Assembly: GCA_018223035.1 (NCBI GenBank)
Contig: JAAEZD010000011.1
Location: forward strand, 106,368-170,367
Reading direction: 5' to 3'
DNA: 64,000 nt
Origin: Heliomarina sp018223035
Lineage (GTDB): Bacteria; Pseudomonadota; Alphaproteobacteria; Rhodobacterales; Rhodobacteraceae
The notes under the pieces are model-generated. The model ran no database searches, was not told where the DNA came from, and saw nothing but the letters and a program-made list of their open reading frames with translations. This document shows, one piece after another, positions 28,076 through 36,018 of this stretch (within the stretch, counting starts at the first letter, position 1; each line of letters begins with the position of its first letter). Position numbers and translations under genes: made by a program.

Positions 28076-28144
28076 AGGGATGCCATGGGAATTCATGGAA
28101 ATCAACAGTTTTGTTTGGGAAGTGAGACGCAAACAGCACCAACG

Positions 28145-28163
28145 AAGGGCAAAATTTGCCCTT
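28145..28163. repeat. Inverted repeat AAGGGCAAA-N-TTTGCCCTT
   Basis: Perfect 9-base arms around a single central base. There is no T tract on either side, so it looks more like an operator than a terminator. It lies upstream of the candidate mraZ leader promoter. Confidence 0.5.
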
Positions 28164-28391
28164 GAAAACAAGTGATGCTGCTCTTTTGGCACAACATATA
28201 GTGTCGACGGAGGAGCGGTACGGACTATTGTGTGGAAGAGAGAGAAGTGAAAATTTATCCCGTAATTTCCCAGATTTTTTCAGCTCTCACGTCGAAACGC
28301 CCGATGTTCGCAAATTGTTCCTGACTTGCAGAGAAATTTTCCAAAGAAAGGCCACGAAAACTCCGGGGTGAAGAGAGCGGCATTCGACTTT

Positions 28392-28473
28392 ACCCAAGCG
28401 TGTCCCATGGTTTCCCACGGTTCCGTTCCAGAGAGAGATCTTTTTCGTCCGCGCGAGCCGTGATCGTTTCCCA
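28392..28473 (-). promoter_or_regulatory. TGGGN boxes, possible MraZ binding sites
   Basis: On the minus strand TGGGA occurs at 28417-28413 and 28407-28403 and TGGGT at 28396-28392, with gaps of 5 and 6 bases. Another TGGGA lies at 28473-28469, in the repeated context GTGGGAAAC. E. coli MraZ binds TGGGN direct repeats spaced by 5 bases. The distance from mraZ, about 590 bases, is unusually long. Confidence 0.45.
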
Positions 28474-28649
28474 CCACATGCGATCCATACGAAGACACTT
28501 CCGGGAATCATCCCTAAAGAAAATAAAAGTGATTCCCCTTTTCGAAGAATTCGAATCGTTTCGACGATCCCGCCAGATCGCCAGCTCAGAACCTTACCAA
28601 ATGACTGACGTCACTCAACGCTACGTAAAGATGACTAATCTGCACAATT

Positions 28650-28663
28650 TTTACGCGCGTAAA
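28650..28663. repeat. Perfect palindrome TTTACGCGCGTAAA
   Basis: A 14-base perfect palindrome in gene-free DNA, 44 bases before a longer palindrome. Possible regulator site. Confidence 0.4.
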
Positions 28664-28706
28664 GCCCCTTTGACCGGAATATCGGCACCTTCGAAACAGC
28701 GCTAAC

Positions 28707-28726
28707 AGTGTTGACCGGTCAACACT
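28707..28726. promoter_or_regulatory. Perfect 20-base palindrome, likely operator
   Basis: AGTGTTGACCGGTCAACACT is self-complementary over all 20 bases. It lies about 150 bases before the sRNA array. Form and length suit a TetR- or GntR-type dimer; the regulator is not identifiable here. Confidence 0.55.
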
Positions 28727-28855
28727 TAGCCTATCCATGCATTTGCTGCATGGCAGCATTGAAAAAGGGTGCGGTTGTGCAGGCGCAGCAATTTGCTAAA
28801 TTGGTTTCAAGTTAAGGCGCTGGCAACAACGGCACCTTACAAAGGAACAACGGAT

Positions 28856-28933
28856 CAGGTCCTCCTCTCCTCCTCCCTGGAGGGTCTGTATTTAGCGGCG
28901 GCATCACTCTCCTCCCCGATGTCGCCGCCTTTT
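28856..28933 (+). ncRNA. CcsR/cuckoo-type sRNA, copy 1
   Basis: Two hairpins with anti-Shine-Dalgarno loops. The first (28856-28888) has a loop with CTCCTCCTCCC. The second has an 11-bp stem GCGGCGGCATC / GATGTCGCCGC with loop ACTCTCCTCCCC, then TTTT. The first hairpin differs from copies 2-4 and its stem has two wobbles, so this is the most diverged unit. It may carry the 5' end of the array transcript. Confidence 0.7.
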
Positions 28934-28959
28934 ATAACCGGCCTTACGGCCAAAAGATG

Positions 28960-29041
28960 CACCTGCGACCGCTCCTCCCTGTGTCGTAGGTGATGCAAGA
29001 GAGCGGCGACATCATCCTCCTCCCCGATGTCGCCGCCTTTT
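28960..29041 (+). ncRNA. CcsR/cuckoo-type sRNA, copy 2
   Basis: Hairpin 1 has stem CACCTGCGAC / GTCGTAGGTG with loop CGCTCCTCCCTGT. Hairpin 2 has a perfect 11-bp stem GCGGCGACATC / GATGTCGCCGC with loop ATCCTCCTCCCC and a TTTT tail. Two CUCCUCCC loops per RNA is the architecture described for Rhodobacter sphaeroides CcsR1-4, stress-induced RNAs of the alphaproteobacterial cuckoo family. Confidence 0.8.
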
Positions 29042-29073
29042 GACCCCAGGTCTCCGGACCTGACCGGAATTCG

Positions 29074-29153
29074 TCTGTGGCCGCTCCTCCCTGTGCCGCA
29101 GATGATGCAAGAGCGCGGCGACATCATCCTCCTCCCCGATGTCGCCGCCTTTT
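29074..29153 (+). ncRNA. CcsR/cuckoo-type sRNA, copy 3
   Basis: Hairpin 1 has stem TCTGTGGC / GCCGCAGA with loop CGCTCCTCCCTGT. Hairpin 2 is identical to that of copy 2, including the TTTT tail. Relative to copies 2 and 4, the pair next to the loop-closing pair in stem 1 is changed on both sides (A-T to G-C), which supports the fold. Confidence 0.8.
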
Positions 29154-29190
29154 GATCCCCCGGCAAACCCGGACCGAAATTAGGAATTCG

Positions 29191-29272
29191 TCTGTGACCG
29201 CTCCTCCCTGTGTCGCAGATGATGCAAGAGCGCGGCGACATCATCCTCCTCCCGATGTCGCCGCCTTTTTTT
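29191..29272 (+). ncRNA. CcsR/cuckoo-type sRNA, copy 4
   Basis: Hairpin 1 has stem TCTGTGAC / GTCGCAGA with loop CGCTCCTCCCTGT. Hairpin 2 has the same 11-bp stem as copy 2 with a loop one C shorter. The tail is TTTTTTT, the strongest terminator of the four and fitting for the end of the array. Confidence 0.8.
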
Positions 29273-29275
29273 GCT

Positions 29276-29645
29276 TCCAAGAATATACTTAGCCTTACAT
29301 GGTCAATCGTTGGTTAGCATGCCGTTTCGGGGGTGACCTTCGCTAACAAACTGCCTGCTCCCTGCCCTTCCCGGCGGCAAGATTGCAGGATCGTGGTAAC
29401 GCGAAACGGGCCGAAAACACCGGGCACCTCCTGTGCACCATCTGTACACCCCCTGTACATCGCGGGTGCAGCCGCGAGCATGTTTCCCATAGCGTCCCGT
29501 TACCGGACATGCCTTATGAAAAGCCGGTCCGTCGGTCCTGCGTGCTTTCAAGCCGCAATAAACTGGATGTTGAACGCGTTTCACGCTAGAGTTGTTAACA
29601 CCACACTCGCGGCACTTGTTCAGACCGATCAAGGATCGAAACAAC
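29276..29645. other. Spacer between sRNA array and secreted-protein gene
   Basis: No gene is supportable. Positions 29431-29463 hold three adjacent 11-base repeats CTGTRCAYNNC-like. The rest probably carries the promoter for the small secreted protein. Confidence 0.5.
29431..29463. repeat. Three tandem 11-base repeats
   Basis: CTGTGCACCAT, CTGTACACCCC and CTGTACATCGC lie end to end. The 11-base period equals about one helical turn, so a protein could bind all three from one side. It lies about 180 bases before the next gene start. Confidence 0.5.
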
Positions 29646-30095
29646 ATGAAGCGAAAGACCTTATTGGCCGTGGCGGCGATCATGGCCCTGCATTCAACCC
29701 TGACCATGCCGCGTGCGGCGCTTGCGCAAGAGGCAAATGCCTGCCCGGTGGATGGCTGCCTTGTCCAGATCACCTCGGTATCTGCGGAAGGCGACGAACT
29801 GGCGCTGACCTTTGAGGCGAATTTCGCCCCGGACATGTCGAAGAACCATATTCACGTCTGGTGGGGCGACCGTTTCACCGTGCGTCAGGTCAGCAATAAC
29901 GCCGAAACCGAATATGATCAGAAGCAGGGCGACTGGCACCCGACCGACGCCTATCCGGAATATGTGACGACCGGGGCCGCCTCGGTCAGCCAACGTGCCG
30001 AGACCACGATGCTCTGCGTGTCGGCGGCGGATCGAAACCACGATATTCTCGACCCCGAAGCCTTTATGTGTGTCGACACCGCTGCCTTGTTCTGA
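29646..30095 (+). CDS. Small secreted protein of unknown function
   Basis: A 149-aa protein beginning MKRKTLLAVAAIMALHSTL with a classic signal peptide ending at ALAQE. The mature part has four Cys (ACPVDGC near its start, MLCV and FMCV near its end), which could form two disulfides, and acidic/polar character. A frame open upstream to 29592 is not supported; ATG 29646 gives the signal peptide its normal position. I do not recognise the family. The 12-base gap to the large kinase gene suggests co-transcription, so the two may act together. Confidence 0.8.
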   Translation: MKRKTLLAVAAIMALHSTLTMPRAALAQEANACPVDGCLVQITSVSAEGDELALTFEANFAPDMSKNHIHVWWGDRFTVRQVSNNAETEYDQKQGDWHPTDAYPEYVTTGAASVSQRAETTMLCVSAADRNHDILDPEAFMCVDTAALF

Positions 30096-30107
30096 TCGCC
30101 CCTCGGA

Positions 30108-33100
30108 ATGGAACTTCCGGAATACATCGGCAGGTATGTCGTCCGCCGACAGATCGCGCGCGGCGGGTTTGCCGTGGTGGCGCTTGCCTGGGACGAAGAA
30201 CTGGCGGCGGAAGTTGCGATCAAGATCCTTCATTACGATGACGAAGACCATGATGGGCTGAAGCAGCGTTTTGTCGAAGAAGCGCGGCTGTTGCGGCGCA
30301 TCAAGTCTTACAGCCTTGTCAATGTTCACGACGTTGGACGGCTTGGCGACGGACGGCCCTATTTCGTGATGGATTATGCGGACCGTGGAACGCTGACCAA
30401 TCGGGTTTCAGCCCGTCGGTTGGGCCATGAGGAGGCGACGCGCGGTCTGCCCCCGGATCAGGTGTTGCAGCTAGTCGATGCGCTGAGCGCGGGGCTGGCG
30501 GCGATCCACCGCGCCGGGGTGGTGCATCGCGATATCAAGCCGGACAACATCCTTTACCAGTCGATCGGTCCAAGGCCGCGCCCCTCGCCCGTCGGCTCCG
30601 AGGCGGAAACCATGGTTTTCTCCGAGCCACCGCCCCCTGCCTTTCAGGGTCAGGGCGAACGGGTAATCATCGGCGATCTCGGGATTGCGACCGACCTTCT
30701 GGGCCATGCGCCATCTTCTCTTATCATGGCGGGCACGCCGGCCTACATGGCGCCCGAACAATACGAGGCCGACGGCGGTGCGACCCCTGCAGCGGATGTC
30801 TATTCCGCGACGGCCGTGCTTTGGCATGCGATATGCGGGGATCGGCCGCCGGAACGATTGGATGGCGGGGACGAGCTGGCGGTGCTGTCCCCGGCCTGGC
30901 ACGATTTTGTTCAGCGCGGCATGGCGGTGAACCCACAGGACAGGTTCGAGGATATCGACAGCTGGGGGCGCGCCGCGCATGACGCGCTGGCGCTGGTCGC
31001 TGCGCATAACCCGGTGGACCGGGGCGATGCGCGCACCGGTCACGCCGATCCGGCCACCAGCGCGGAATGCCCCTACCGGGGGCTCAGCGCCTTTCAGCCG
31101 GAGGATGCGAACCGGTTCTTTGGCCGTGAGGAGATCGTCGCCGACCTGATCGCGCGATTGCAGGCGCAGCCCGTTCTGGTGGTTGGCGGACCATCCGGCA
31201 GCGGCAAGAGCTCGCTGGTGCGGGCGGGGTTGATATCCTCGCTCCGACAGGGGGCCATTCCGGGGAGCGAGAACTGGCGGATCGAGCTGTTCACCCCGGG
31301 GCGGGATGCGCTGTCGGGCCTGTATTTCCGGCTGCGCGGTGACGATGGCACGACGCGGGTGCGGCTGGAGGAATTCATCGCGCACCCGGGGCTTGCCCGC
31401 GAGGTGCTGACGGCCACAGCAAGCGAGCCGCTTTTGCTGGTCATCGACCAGTTCGAGGAGCTGTTCACGCTGAATACGCCAGAACAGGCTGCCGCCCTTG
31501 TCACGGCGCTGGCCGCGATCACCGAGCCGGTCGAGAACCCGGTGCGGGTGGTCATCACGATCCGGGCAGATTTTTATGAAATGTGCGCCACGATCCCCTG
31601 GCTGGCCGAGGCGGTGAGCCGCAATCAGGTGCTGGTCGGGCCGATGACCCCTGCCGATCTGCGCCGTGCGGTGCTCGAACCAGCGCGGCGGGCGGGCTAT
31701 TATATAGAGCAGCATCTGGTTGATGCGATCGTAAATGACGCGGGCAGCGATGCGGGCGCCCTGCCCCTGCTGTCCCATGCGCTGGTCGAGACATGGATGC
31801 GGCGCATGGGATCGACGCTCACGCTGGAAGGGTATCAGGCCAGCGGTGGCATGGCGGGCGCGGTGCGGCAGACGGCGGATGCAGTTTTCGACACGGTGTT
31901 CACGGATGAGGAACGGCGGGTGGCGAAACGGCTGCTGCTTGGGCTGGTAAGTCCCGGCGAAGGCGGGGCGGACACGCGGCGCATCGTGGCGCGGTCCGAA
32001 CTGGATAACGACCCCGACGCCGAGGTGCTTTACCGGGTGATCCGCCGCCTGACCGAAGCCCGTCTGCTGACGGTTGATGACGAGACGGTGCAAATCTCGC
32101 ATGAGGCACTGCTCCGGTCATGGCCAACGCTGCGGCGCTGGATCGAGACCTCGCGCGCGGATCTGCGCACCCGGCTGCGGATCATCCAGTTGGCCGAGGA
32201 CTGGATCGAGGGGGAGCGTGACCCGGAGCTGCTGCTACGGGGTGCGCGGCTTGACTATCTGCACGAATGGTTCGTGAAGAATCGCGACAAGACCGGCGCG
32301 CTGGAGAGCGAGTTCATCGGCGCGTCAGTCGCTCGGCGCGATGCGGAACAGGCAGCGCAGGCCCAGCGGCGGGCACGGCGCAGACGCTGGCAGGTTGCGT
32401 CGGTCAGCGGGCTGGCGCTGCTGGCGATCGGGGCGACGCTGGCCTCGATCATGGCCTATCAGCAATCGCTGCAGGCCCGGCATAACGCCGAACTGGCCGA
32501 GGCGGCGAGCGAACAGGCGCAGGAAAGTTTCGCCAGCGCGCTTGGCGCGGCGGCGGCGGGCTATACGCAGGACGACCCGTTGCTGGCGCTGAATCTTGCG
32601 GCGCAGTCGATCACCCGCTCGACCTCTCCCCGGACGACGTTTGACGCGCGGGTGGCCTTGCTTCAGGCGCGGCAGGTGCTGGCCAAGGGCCCGCCGGTGC
32701 CGCTGGGCGCGCCTGTCGCGGCGGGGGATGCGCTGGCCTTGTCGATGTCGCCGGACGGGCGGTTCGTGGTGACCGGTGGGCGCGACGGGACGATCCGGAT
32801 CGTAGATACACGCAGCCGCCGCCGCATCGGAACCATGTATGACGCGAGCATCGGCGGGATACAGGACATCCATTTCGCGCCGGACGGGCATTCGTTTGGC
32901 GCGGTCGGAGACCGGGGAAAGCTGATGGTCTGGCCCTTTGACGTGGGACTGGCAGGAACGCCCATCACCGTCGGGGAAACCAGCGACGTGCTTTGGCGGC
33001 TGGCTTTCGATCCGGTGTCAAAGGTGGTGGCGACCTCGGGCGAGGATGGCAATGTGCGGATCTGGCCGCTGGAAGGCGAAACGCTGGGCCAGAGCCGGGT

Positions 33101-34598
33101 GCTGGCGCGGCGCAGCGGCGGCGATTTCACCTCGGTCGCCTTTGGGCCACGCGGCGATATGGTGGCCGCCGGAAACGGTCTTGGCGAAATCCGCGCATGG
33201 TCGTATCCGTCAGGAAAGGAACTGTTTGCGCCGCTTGCCAGCCTGCATTCGAGCGATATCTGGGAGCTGGCCTTTAGCAGCGACGGCAACCTGCTGGCCA
33301 CGGCAAGCAGCGACGGCAGCGCCTCGGTCGTTTTGCCCGATACCGGCAAACCCTGGGGTCATGCCTTTGAAAGCGAGGACAAGATCGGCGCGGTTGCCTT
33401 TCTGCCCGATCATCGCGCGCTGGTGGCGGGCGGGCCGGATGGCAAGCTGTATTTGCGCGACCTTGGATCGGGCGGGACGGAACTGCGCTCGCCCCCCGGG
33501 CATACGCGGCCGATCATCGATATCGCCATTTCACCCAAGGTGCCGCTGGCGGCGACGCTGGGCATGGATCAGCAGATCCGCCTGTGGCGGCTGGGGCCGG
33601 TGCCGGAATTATCAAGAGATTTCACCGTGGCTTCGGGCGCTAAGGCGCGCGGCGTTGCGCTTGGCGCGGAGCGGCTTGCCTATGCGGATACCGCCGGGAT
33701 CGTAACGACCGTTGGTCTGGACCGGAGAGCTTCTCCGATCGCCCGGCCCGTTCATGATAATCAGGTCTGGGCGCTGGCCTATGCGCCGGATGGCACGCGG
33801 ATTGCCAGTGCGGACCGGAATGGGCGGGTGGAGATTTGGGATGCCAATGTGGAGGCGGCGCGGATCAGCCTGCCCGCGCGGGAGATCCCCGTCTGGTCGC
33901 TGACCTTTGATGCGGCAGGCGAGCGTCTGGCAGTGGCTTACGAGGACTCCGTTCGGATCTATGATGTCACCACCGGCGAGGTCACCGCCACATTCGAGCC
34001 GCCCGAAGGGGATGTAACCCGCGCGGCGCTTGATCGAGGCTTTCACCGGCTGGCGATGGCCACGACGAGCGGCAAGGCCTTTGTCTGGGAGTTGGGCAGT
34101 GACAAACGGCCCTTGGCACTGGACGTGACGCCGAACATCGTCTGGTCGATTTCATTCAGCGCGGACGGGGCGACGCTGGCGACCGCCGACAGCGACGAAG
34201 TGATCGCGATCTGGTCGATGCCCGAGGGCATCCGCCGCGCGAATTTCAGCGGCCATGTGCGCGGGGCGACGGATGTGCTGCTGCTGGGCGACGGCTCGAC
34301 GGTGGTGGCCAGCGACCGTGGCGGCGGGTTGCATTTCTGGGACCTGACCTATGACAAGGGGATCGGTCAGATCGCGGCAGCCCATGACGGAGCCATCTGG
34401 CGGCTTGCGGCCCATCCGGACGGGCGGCGGTTTGCCAGCGCGGGGGATGACGGGGTGGTGCGGCTTTGGGACCTTTTCAGCCTGCAAACGGCCTGCGATC
34501 TGAGCCGCGAGGCGCTTGGGTCGCAGCGGCGCGCGCAATATCTTGGCGGGCCGGATGCGCCGGACATGTGCCGTGACGACCACGGCAACAATCGCTGA
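30108..34598 (+). CDS. Ser/Thr kinase-STAND NTPase-membrane-WD40 protein
   Basis: A 1496-aa multidomain protein. An N-terminal Hanks-type kinase (about 8-290) has Gly loop IARGGFAVV, Lys39, Glu58, HRDIKPDN (140-147), DLG for DFG (190-192) and APE (215-217). A Pro-rich insert of about 35 residues separates the catalytic loop and DLG. An nSTAND1-type NTPase follows, with Walker A GPSGSGKS (361-368) and Walker B LLLVID (Asp447). A membrane segment lies at about 761-785, and beta-propeller WD40 repeats (SPDGRFVVTGGRDGTIRI and about a dozen more) fill 845 to the end. The propeller is predicted periplasmic or extracytoplasmic, where it could sense a ligand. The secreted protein just upstream is a candidate partner. 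Domains are clear; biological role is unknown. Confidence 0.9.
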   Translation: MELPEYIGRYVVRRQIARGGFAVVALAWDEELAAEVAIKILHYDDEDHDGLKQRFVEEARLLRRIKSYSLVNVHDVGRLGDGRPYFVMDYADRGTLTNRVSARRLGHEEATRGLPPDQVLQLVDALSAGLAAIHRAGVVHRDIKPDNILYQSIGPRPRPSPVGSEAETMVFSEPPPPAFQGQGERVIIGDLGIATDLLGHAPSSLIMAGTPAYMAPEQYEADGGATPAADVYSATAVLWHAICGDRPPERLDGGDELAVLSPAWHDFVQRGMAVNPQDRFEDIDSWGRAAHDALALVAAHNPVDRGDARTGHADPATSAECPYRGLSAFQPEDANRFFGREEIVADLIARLQAQPVLVVGGPSGSGKSSLVRAGLISSLRQGAIPGSENWRIELFTPGRDALSGLYFRLRGDDGTTRVRLEEFIAHPGLAREVLTATASEPLLLVIDQFEELFTLNTPEQAAALVTALAAITEPVENPVRVVITIRADFYEMCATIPWLAEAVSRNQVLVGPMTPADLRRAVLEPARRAGYYIEQHLVDAIVNDAGSDAGALPLLSHALVETWMRRMGSTLTLEGYQASGGMAGAVRQTADAVFDTVFTDEERRVAKRLLLGLVSPGEGGADTRRIVARSELDNDPDAEVLYRVIRRLTEARLLTVDDETVQISHEALLRSWPTLRRWIETSRADLRTRLRIIQLAEDWIEGERDPELLLRGARLDYLHEWFVKNRDKTGALESEFIGASVARRDAEQAAQAQRRARRRRWQVASVSGLALLAIGATLASIMAYQQSLQARHNAELAEAASEQAQESFASALGAAAAGYTQDDPLLALNLAAQSITRSTSPRTTFDARVALLQARQVLAKGPPVPLGAPVAAGDALALSMSPDGRFVVTGGRDGTIRIVDTRSRRRIGTMYDASIGGIQDIHFAPDGHSFGAVGDRGKLMVWPFDVGLAGTPITVGETSDVLWRLAFDPVSKVVATSGEDGNVRIWPLEGETLGQSRVLARRSGGDFTSVAFGPRGDMVAAGNGLGEIRAWSYPSGKELFAPLASLHSSDIWELAFSSDGNLLATASSDGSASVVLPDTGKPWGHAFESEDKIGAVAFLPDHRALVAGGPDGKLYLRDLGSGGTELRSPPGHTRPIIDIAISPKVPLAATLGMDQQIRLWRLGPVPELSRDFTVASGAKARGVALGAERLAYADTAGIVTTVGLDRRASPIARPVHDNQVWALAYAPDGTRIASADRNGRVEIWDANVEAARISLPAREIPVWSLTFDAAGERLAVAYEDSVRIYDVTTGEVTATFEPPEGDVTRAALDRGFHRLAMATTSGKAFVWELGSDKRPLALDVTPNIVWSISFSADGATLATADSDEVIAIWSMPEGIRRANFSGHVRGATDVLLLGDGSTVVASDRGGGLHFWDLTYDKGIGQIAAAHDGAIWRLAAHPDGRRFASAGDDGVVRLWDLFSLQTACDLSREALGSQRRAQYLGGPDAPDMCRDDHGNNR

Positions 34599-34607
34599 GG
34601 CGTCTGG

Positions 34608-35120
34608 TCAGAGGTATTTCGTCGGGATCGCGGTGGTGAATTTAAGCTCTTCCATCGAAATCATCGAATTTATTTTGCTAAACTCCAGCCGTTCGATCAT
34701 CTTTTTATATACCATGTCATAGGTTGCGATGTCGGGAACCACCACCTTGAGAATGTAATCGACCGAACCGCTGAGCCGGTAGGCTTCGACAACCTCGGGG
34801 ATTTCGTCCACGAGGTCGCAAAATTTCTTGAGCCATGACATTTCATGGCGCGGGGTGCTGACGCCAATGAATACGGTCATCGGCACGTTGGCACGCTCCT
34901 GATCGACGAGAACCACGCGGCCCTTGATCAGACCCGCTTCCTCCATCCGCTTGATGCGACGCCAGCAAGGCGTCGCGGAAAGACCGACAGACTCGGCGAT
35001 CGCGCTGATCACCGTGTCGCTGTCGTTCTGGAGGATGTCGAGAATCTGCTGGTCGATCTCGTCAAAGCTGAGACTCTCGACGGGTTTGCTCCCGGTTTTC
35101 CTGAGCTTGCCGTTGCTCAT
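34608..35120 (-). CDS. Lrp/AsnC family transcriptional regulator
   Basis: A 170-aa regulator from ATG 35120 (MSNGKLRKTG). The N-terminal winged helix-turn-helix (LSFDEIDQQILDILQNDS, then VGLSATPCWRRIKRMEEAGLI) is followed by an RAM/AsnC ligand domain (VEAYRLSGSVDYILKVVVPDI). The start overlaps the VOC gene stop by 4 bases, so SDR-VOC-Lrp are coupled. It is the likely regulator of the divergent ABC/enzyme operon and probably responds to an amino acid-like compound. Confidence 0.93.
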   Translation of the reverse strand: MSNGKLRKTGSKPVESLSFDEIDQQILDILQNDSDTVISAIAESVGLSATPCWRRIKRMEEAGLIKGRVVLVDQERANVPMTVFIGVSTPRHEMSWLKKFCDLVDEIPEVVEAYRLSGSVDYILKVVVPDIATYDMVYKKMIERLEFSKINSMISMEELKFTTAIPTKYL

Positions 35121-35977
35121 GCGGGGATGAACTCGAGGATGACGCCCGAGGTATGTTCCGGCGCGACGGCAAAGCCCGCATCCGTCGTTGAAACGGGAAT
35201 CGAGGCGCTGGCCATGCAGGCACGGGCCGCGGCCATGTCCGATACCTTGACGCGCAAGCCGGTGAATGCGCCACGGGGCGTCTGGGCAAGATCGATGGAA
35301 GGGTAGAGTTCGGACATCTTCGCCTCGCTCATCACCATGAGCGGTGCTGAATCGCTGCCGGTGTCGACCGTATATATGTCGTCCTCTTCGGAGACGCTGC
35401 CTTCGGCCCAGAGCTTGGCGAAGCCATCGGCATCCTTTTTCGCGTCGTCCGAGATCGCGAGTATCGCGCCTAGGCCGCAGGCGGTGTTGGGATGCACGAG
35501 CAGTTCGGGAATCCAAACGGTTTCGGGCGTCTTGTGCTGGCACATGAAGACCGAGCCGAGCGGCACGATATCAGCGTCGAACATGACGGTAGAGAAAGCC
35601 GCCGTGCCGGTGCCGCCATCGGGGAGCGGTACGGGGCGTTCAAAACTGCCGAGACCATGGGTGCCAAGACCAAGCTCGGCCAGATCGCTGGCCGCGCCTT
35701 CGGCGGTGTCGATACGGCAGGCGACGGCGTGCAGCCCCTGCCCCTGTTCGGCCAGCGCCTTGCCGCGTTCCGCATTTCCGGGCGTGGGCCGCAGAAGGCC
35801 GAGCAGTTCAAAGTAATCCTCGGGGAACATGATGGTGTAGTTTGCCGAGCCCTTGGCCTCGGAGTGCAGGCCGCGCGGCGAGAGGTTGAAACCAAGCGCC
35901 TCGTATTGCTCGGCGGCCTGATCGAGATCGTTCACCAGGACAAAGCAGTGATCGACGCCTTTGACGGGGTGGGACAT
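35117..35977 (-). CDS. VOC family protein (glyoxalase-like domain)
   Basis: A 286-aa two-module VOC protein: VKGVDHCFVLVNDLDQAAEQY starts the first beta-alpha-beta-beta-beta unit and GAFTGLRVKVSDMAAARACM the second. The N-terminal His and several Glu (for example in YFELLGLL) could bind a metal. It resembles the Glyoxalase_3 group; substrate unknown. It lies between an SDR gene and an Lrp gene in one operon, which suggests an accessory catabolic role. Confidence 0.8.
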   Translation of the reverse strand: MSHPVKGVDHCFVLVNDLDQAAEQYEALGFNLSPRGLHSEAKGSANYTIMFPEDYFELLGLLRPTPGNAERGKALAEQGQGLHAVACRIDTAEGAASDLAELGLGTHGLGSFERPVPLPDGGTGTAAFSTVMFDADIVPLGSVFMCQHKTPETVWIPELLVHPNTACGLGAILAISDDAKKDADGFAKLWAEGSVSEEDDIYTVDTGSDSAPLMVMSEAKMSELYPSIDLAQTPRGAFTGLRVKVSDMAAARACMASASIPVSTTDAGFAVAPEHTSGVILEFIPA

Positions 35978-36018
35978 GTAGGGCTCCTTGTTGCCGGTTC
36001 GTCCGGGTTAATGTGGGG

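Larger units (their letters stand above)
28076..28855. other. Gene-free region between mraZ leader and sRNA array
   Basis: No supportable protein gene on either strand; composition is AT-richer than surrounding coding DNA. It contains the palindromes at 28145, 28650 and 28707, TGGGN boxes at 28392-28473 and a TGCTGC-N3-GCAGCA inverted repeat at 28744-28758. Confidence 0.6.

Noticed and set aside
27841..28300. RNase P RNA gene near mraZ
   Set aside because: The conserved GAGGAAAGTCC-type and 3' core sequences are absent on both strands.
28737..28799. 20-codon frame before the sRNA array as a DUF1127-type gene
   Set aside because: It is far too short, Cys/Gly-rich and has no DUF1127 Arg-rich motif.
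28856..29272. CRISPR array
   Set aside because: Units repeat every 110-120 bases and differ between copies only slightly, each folds into two terminator-like hairpins, and there are no unique spacers or cas genes.
28855..29280. 141-codon minus-strand frame across the sRNA array
   Set aside because: It is internally repetitive only because the RNA units repeat; T-runs and hairpins point to the plus strand.
30471..32102. 543-codon minus-strand frame inside the kinase gene
   Set aside because: Antisense shadow with Arg/His/Pro-rich composition and no recognisable motif, whereas the plus strand has clear kinase and NTPase motifs.
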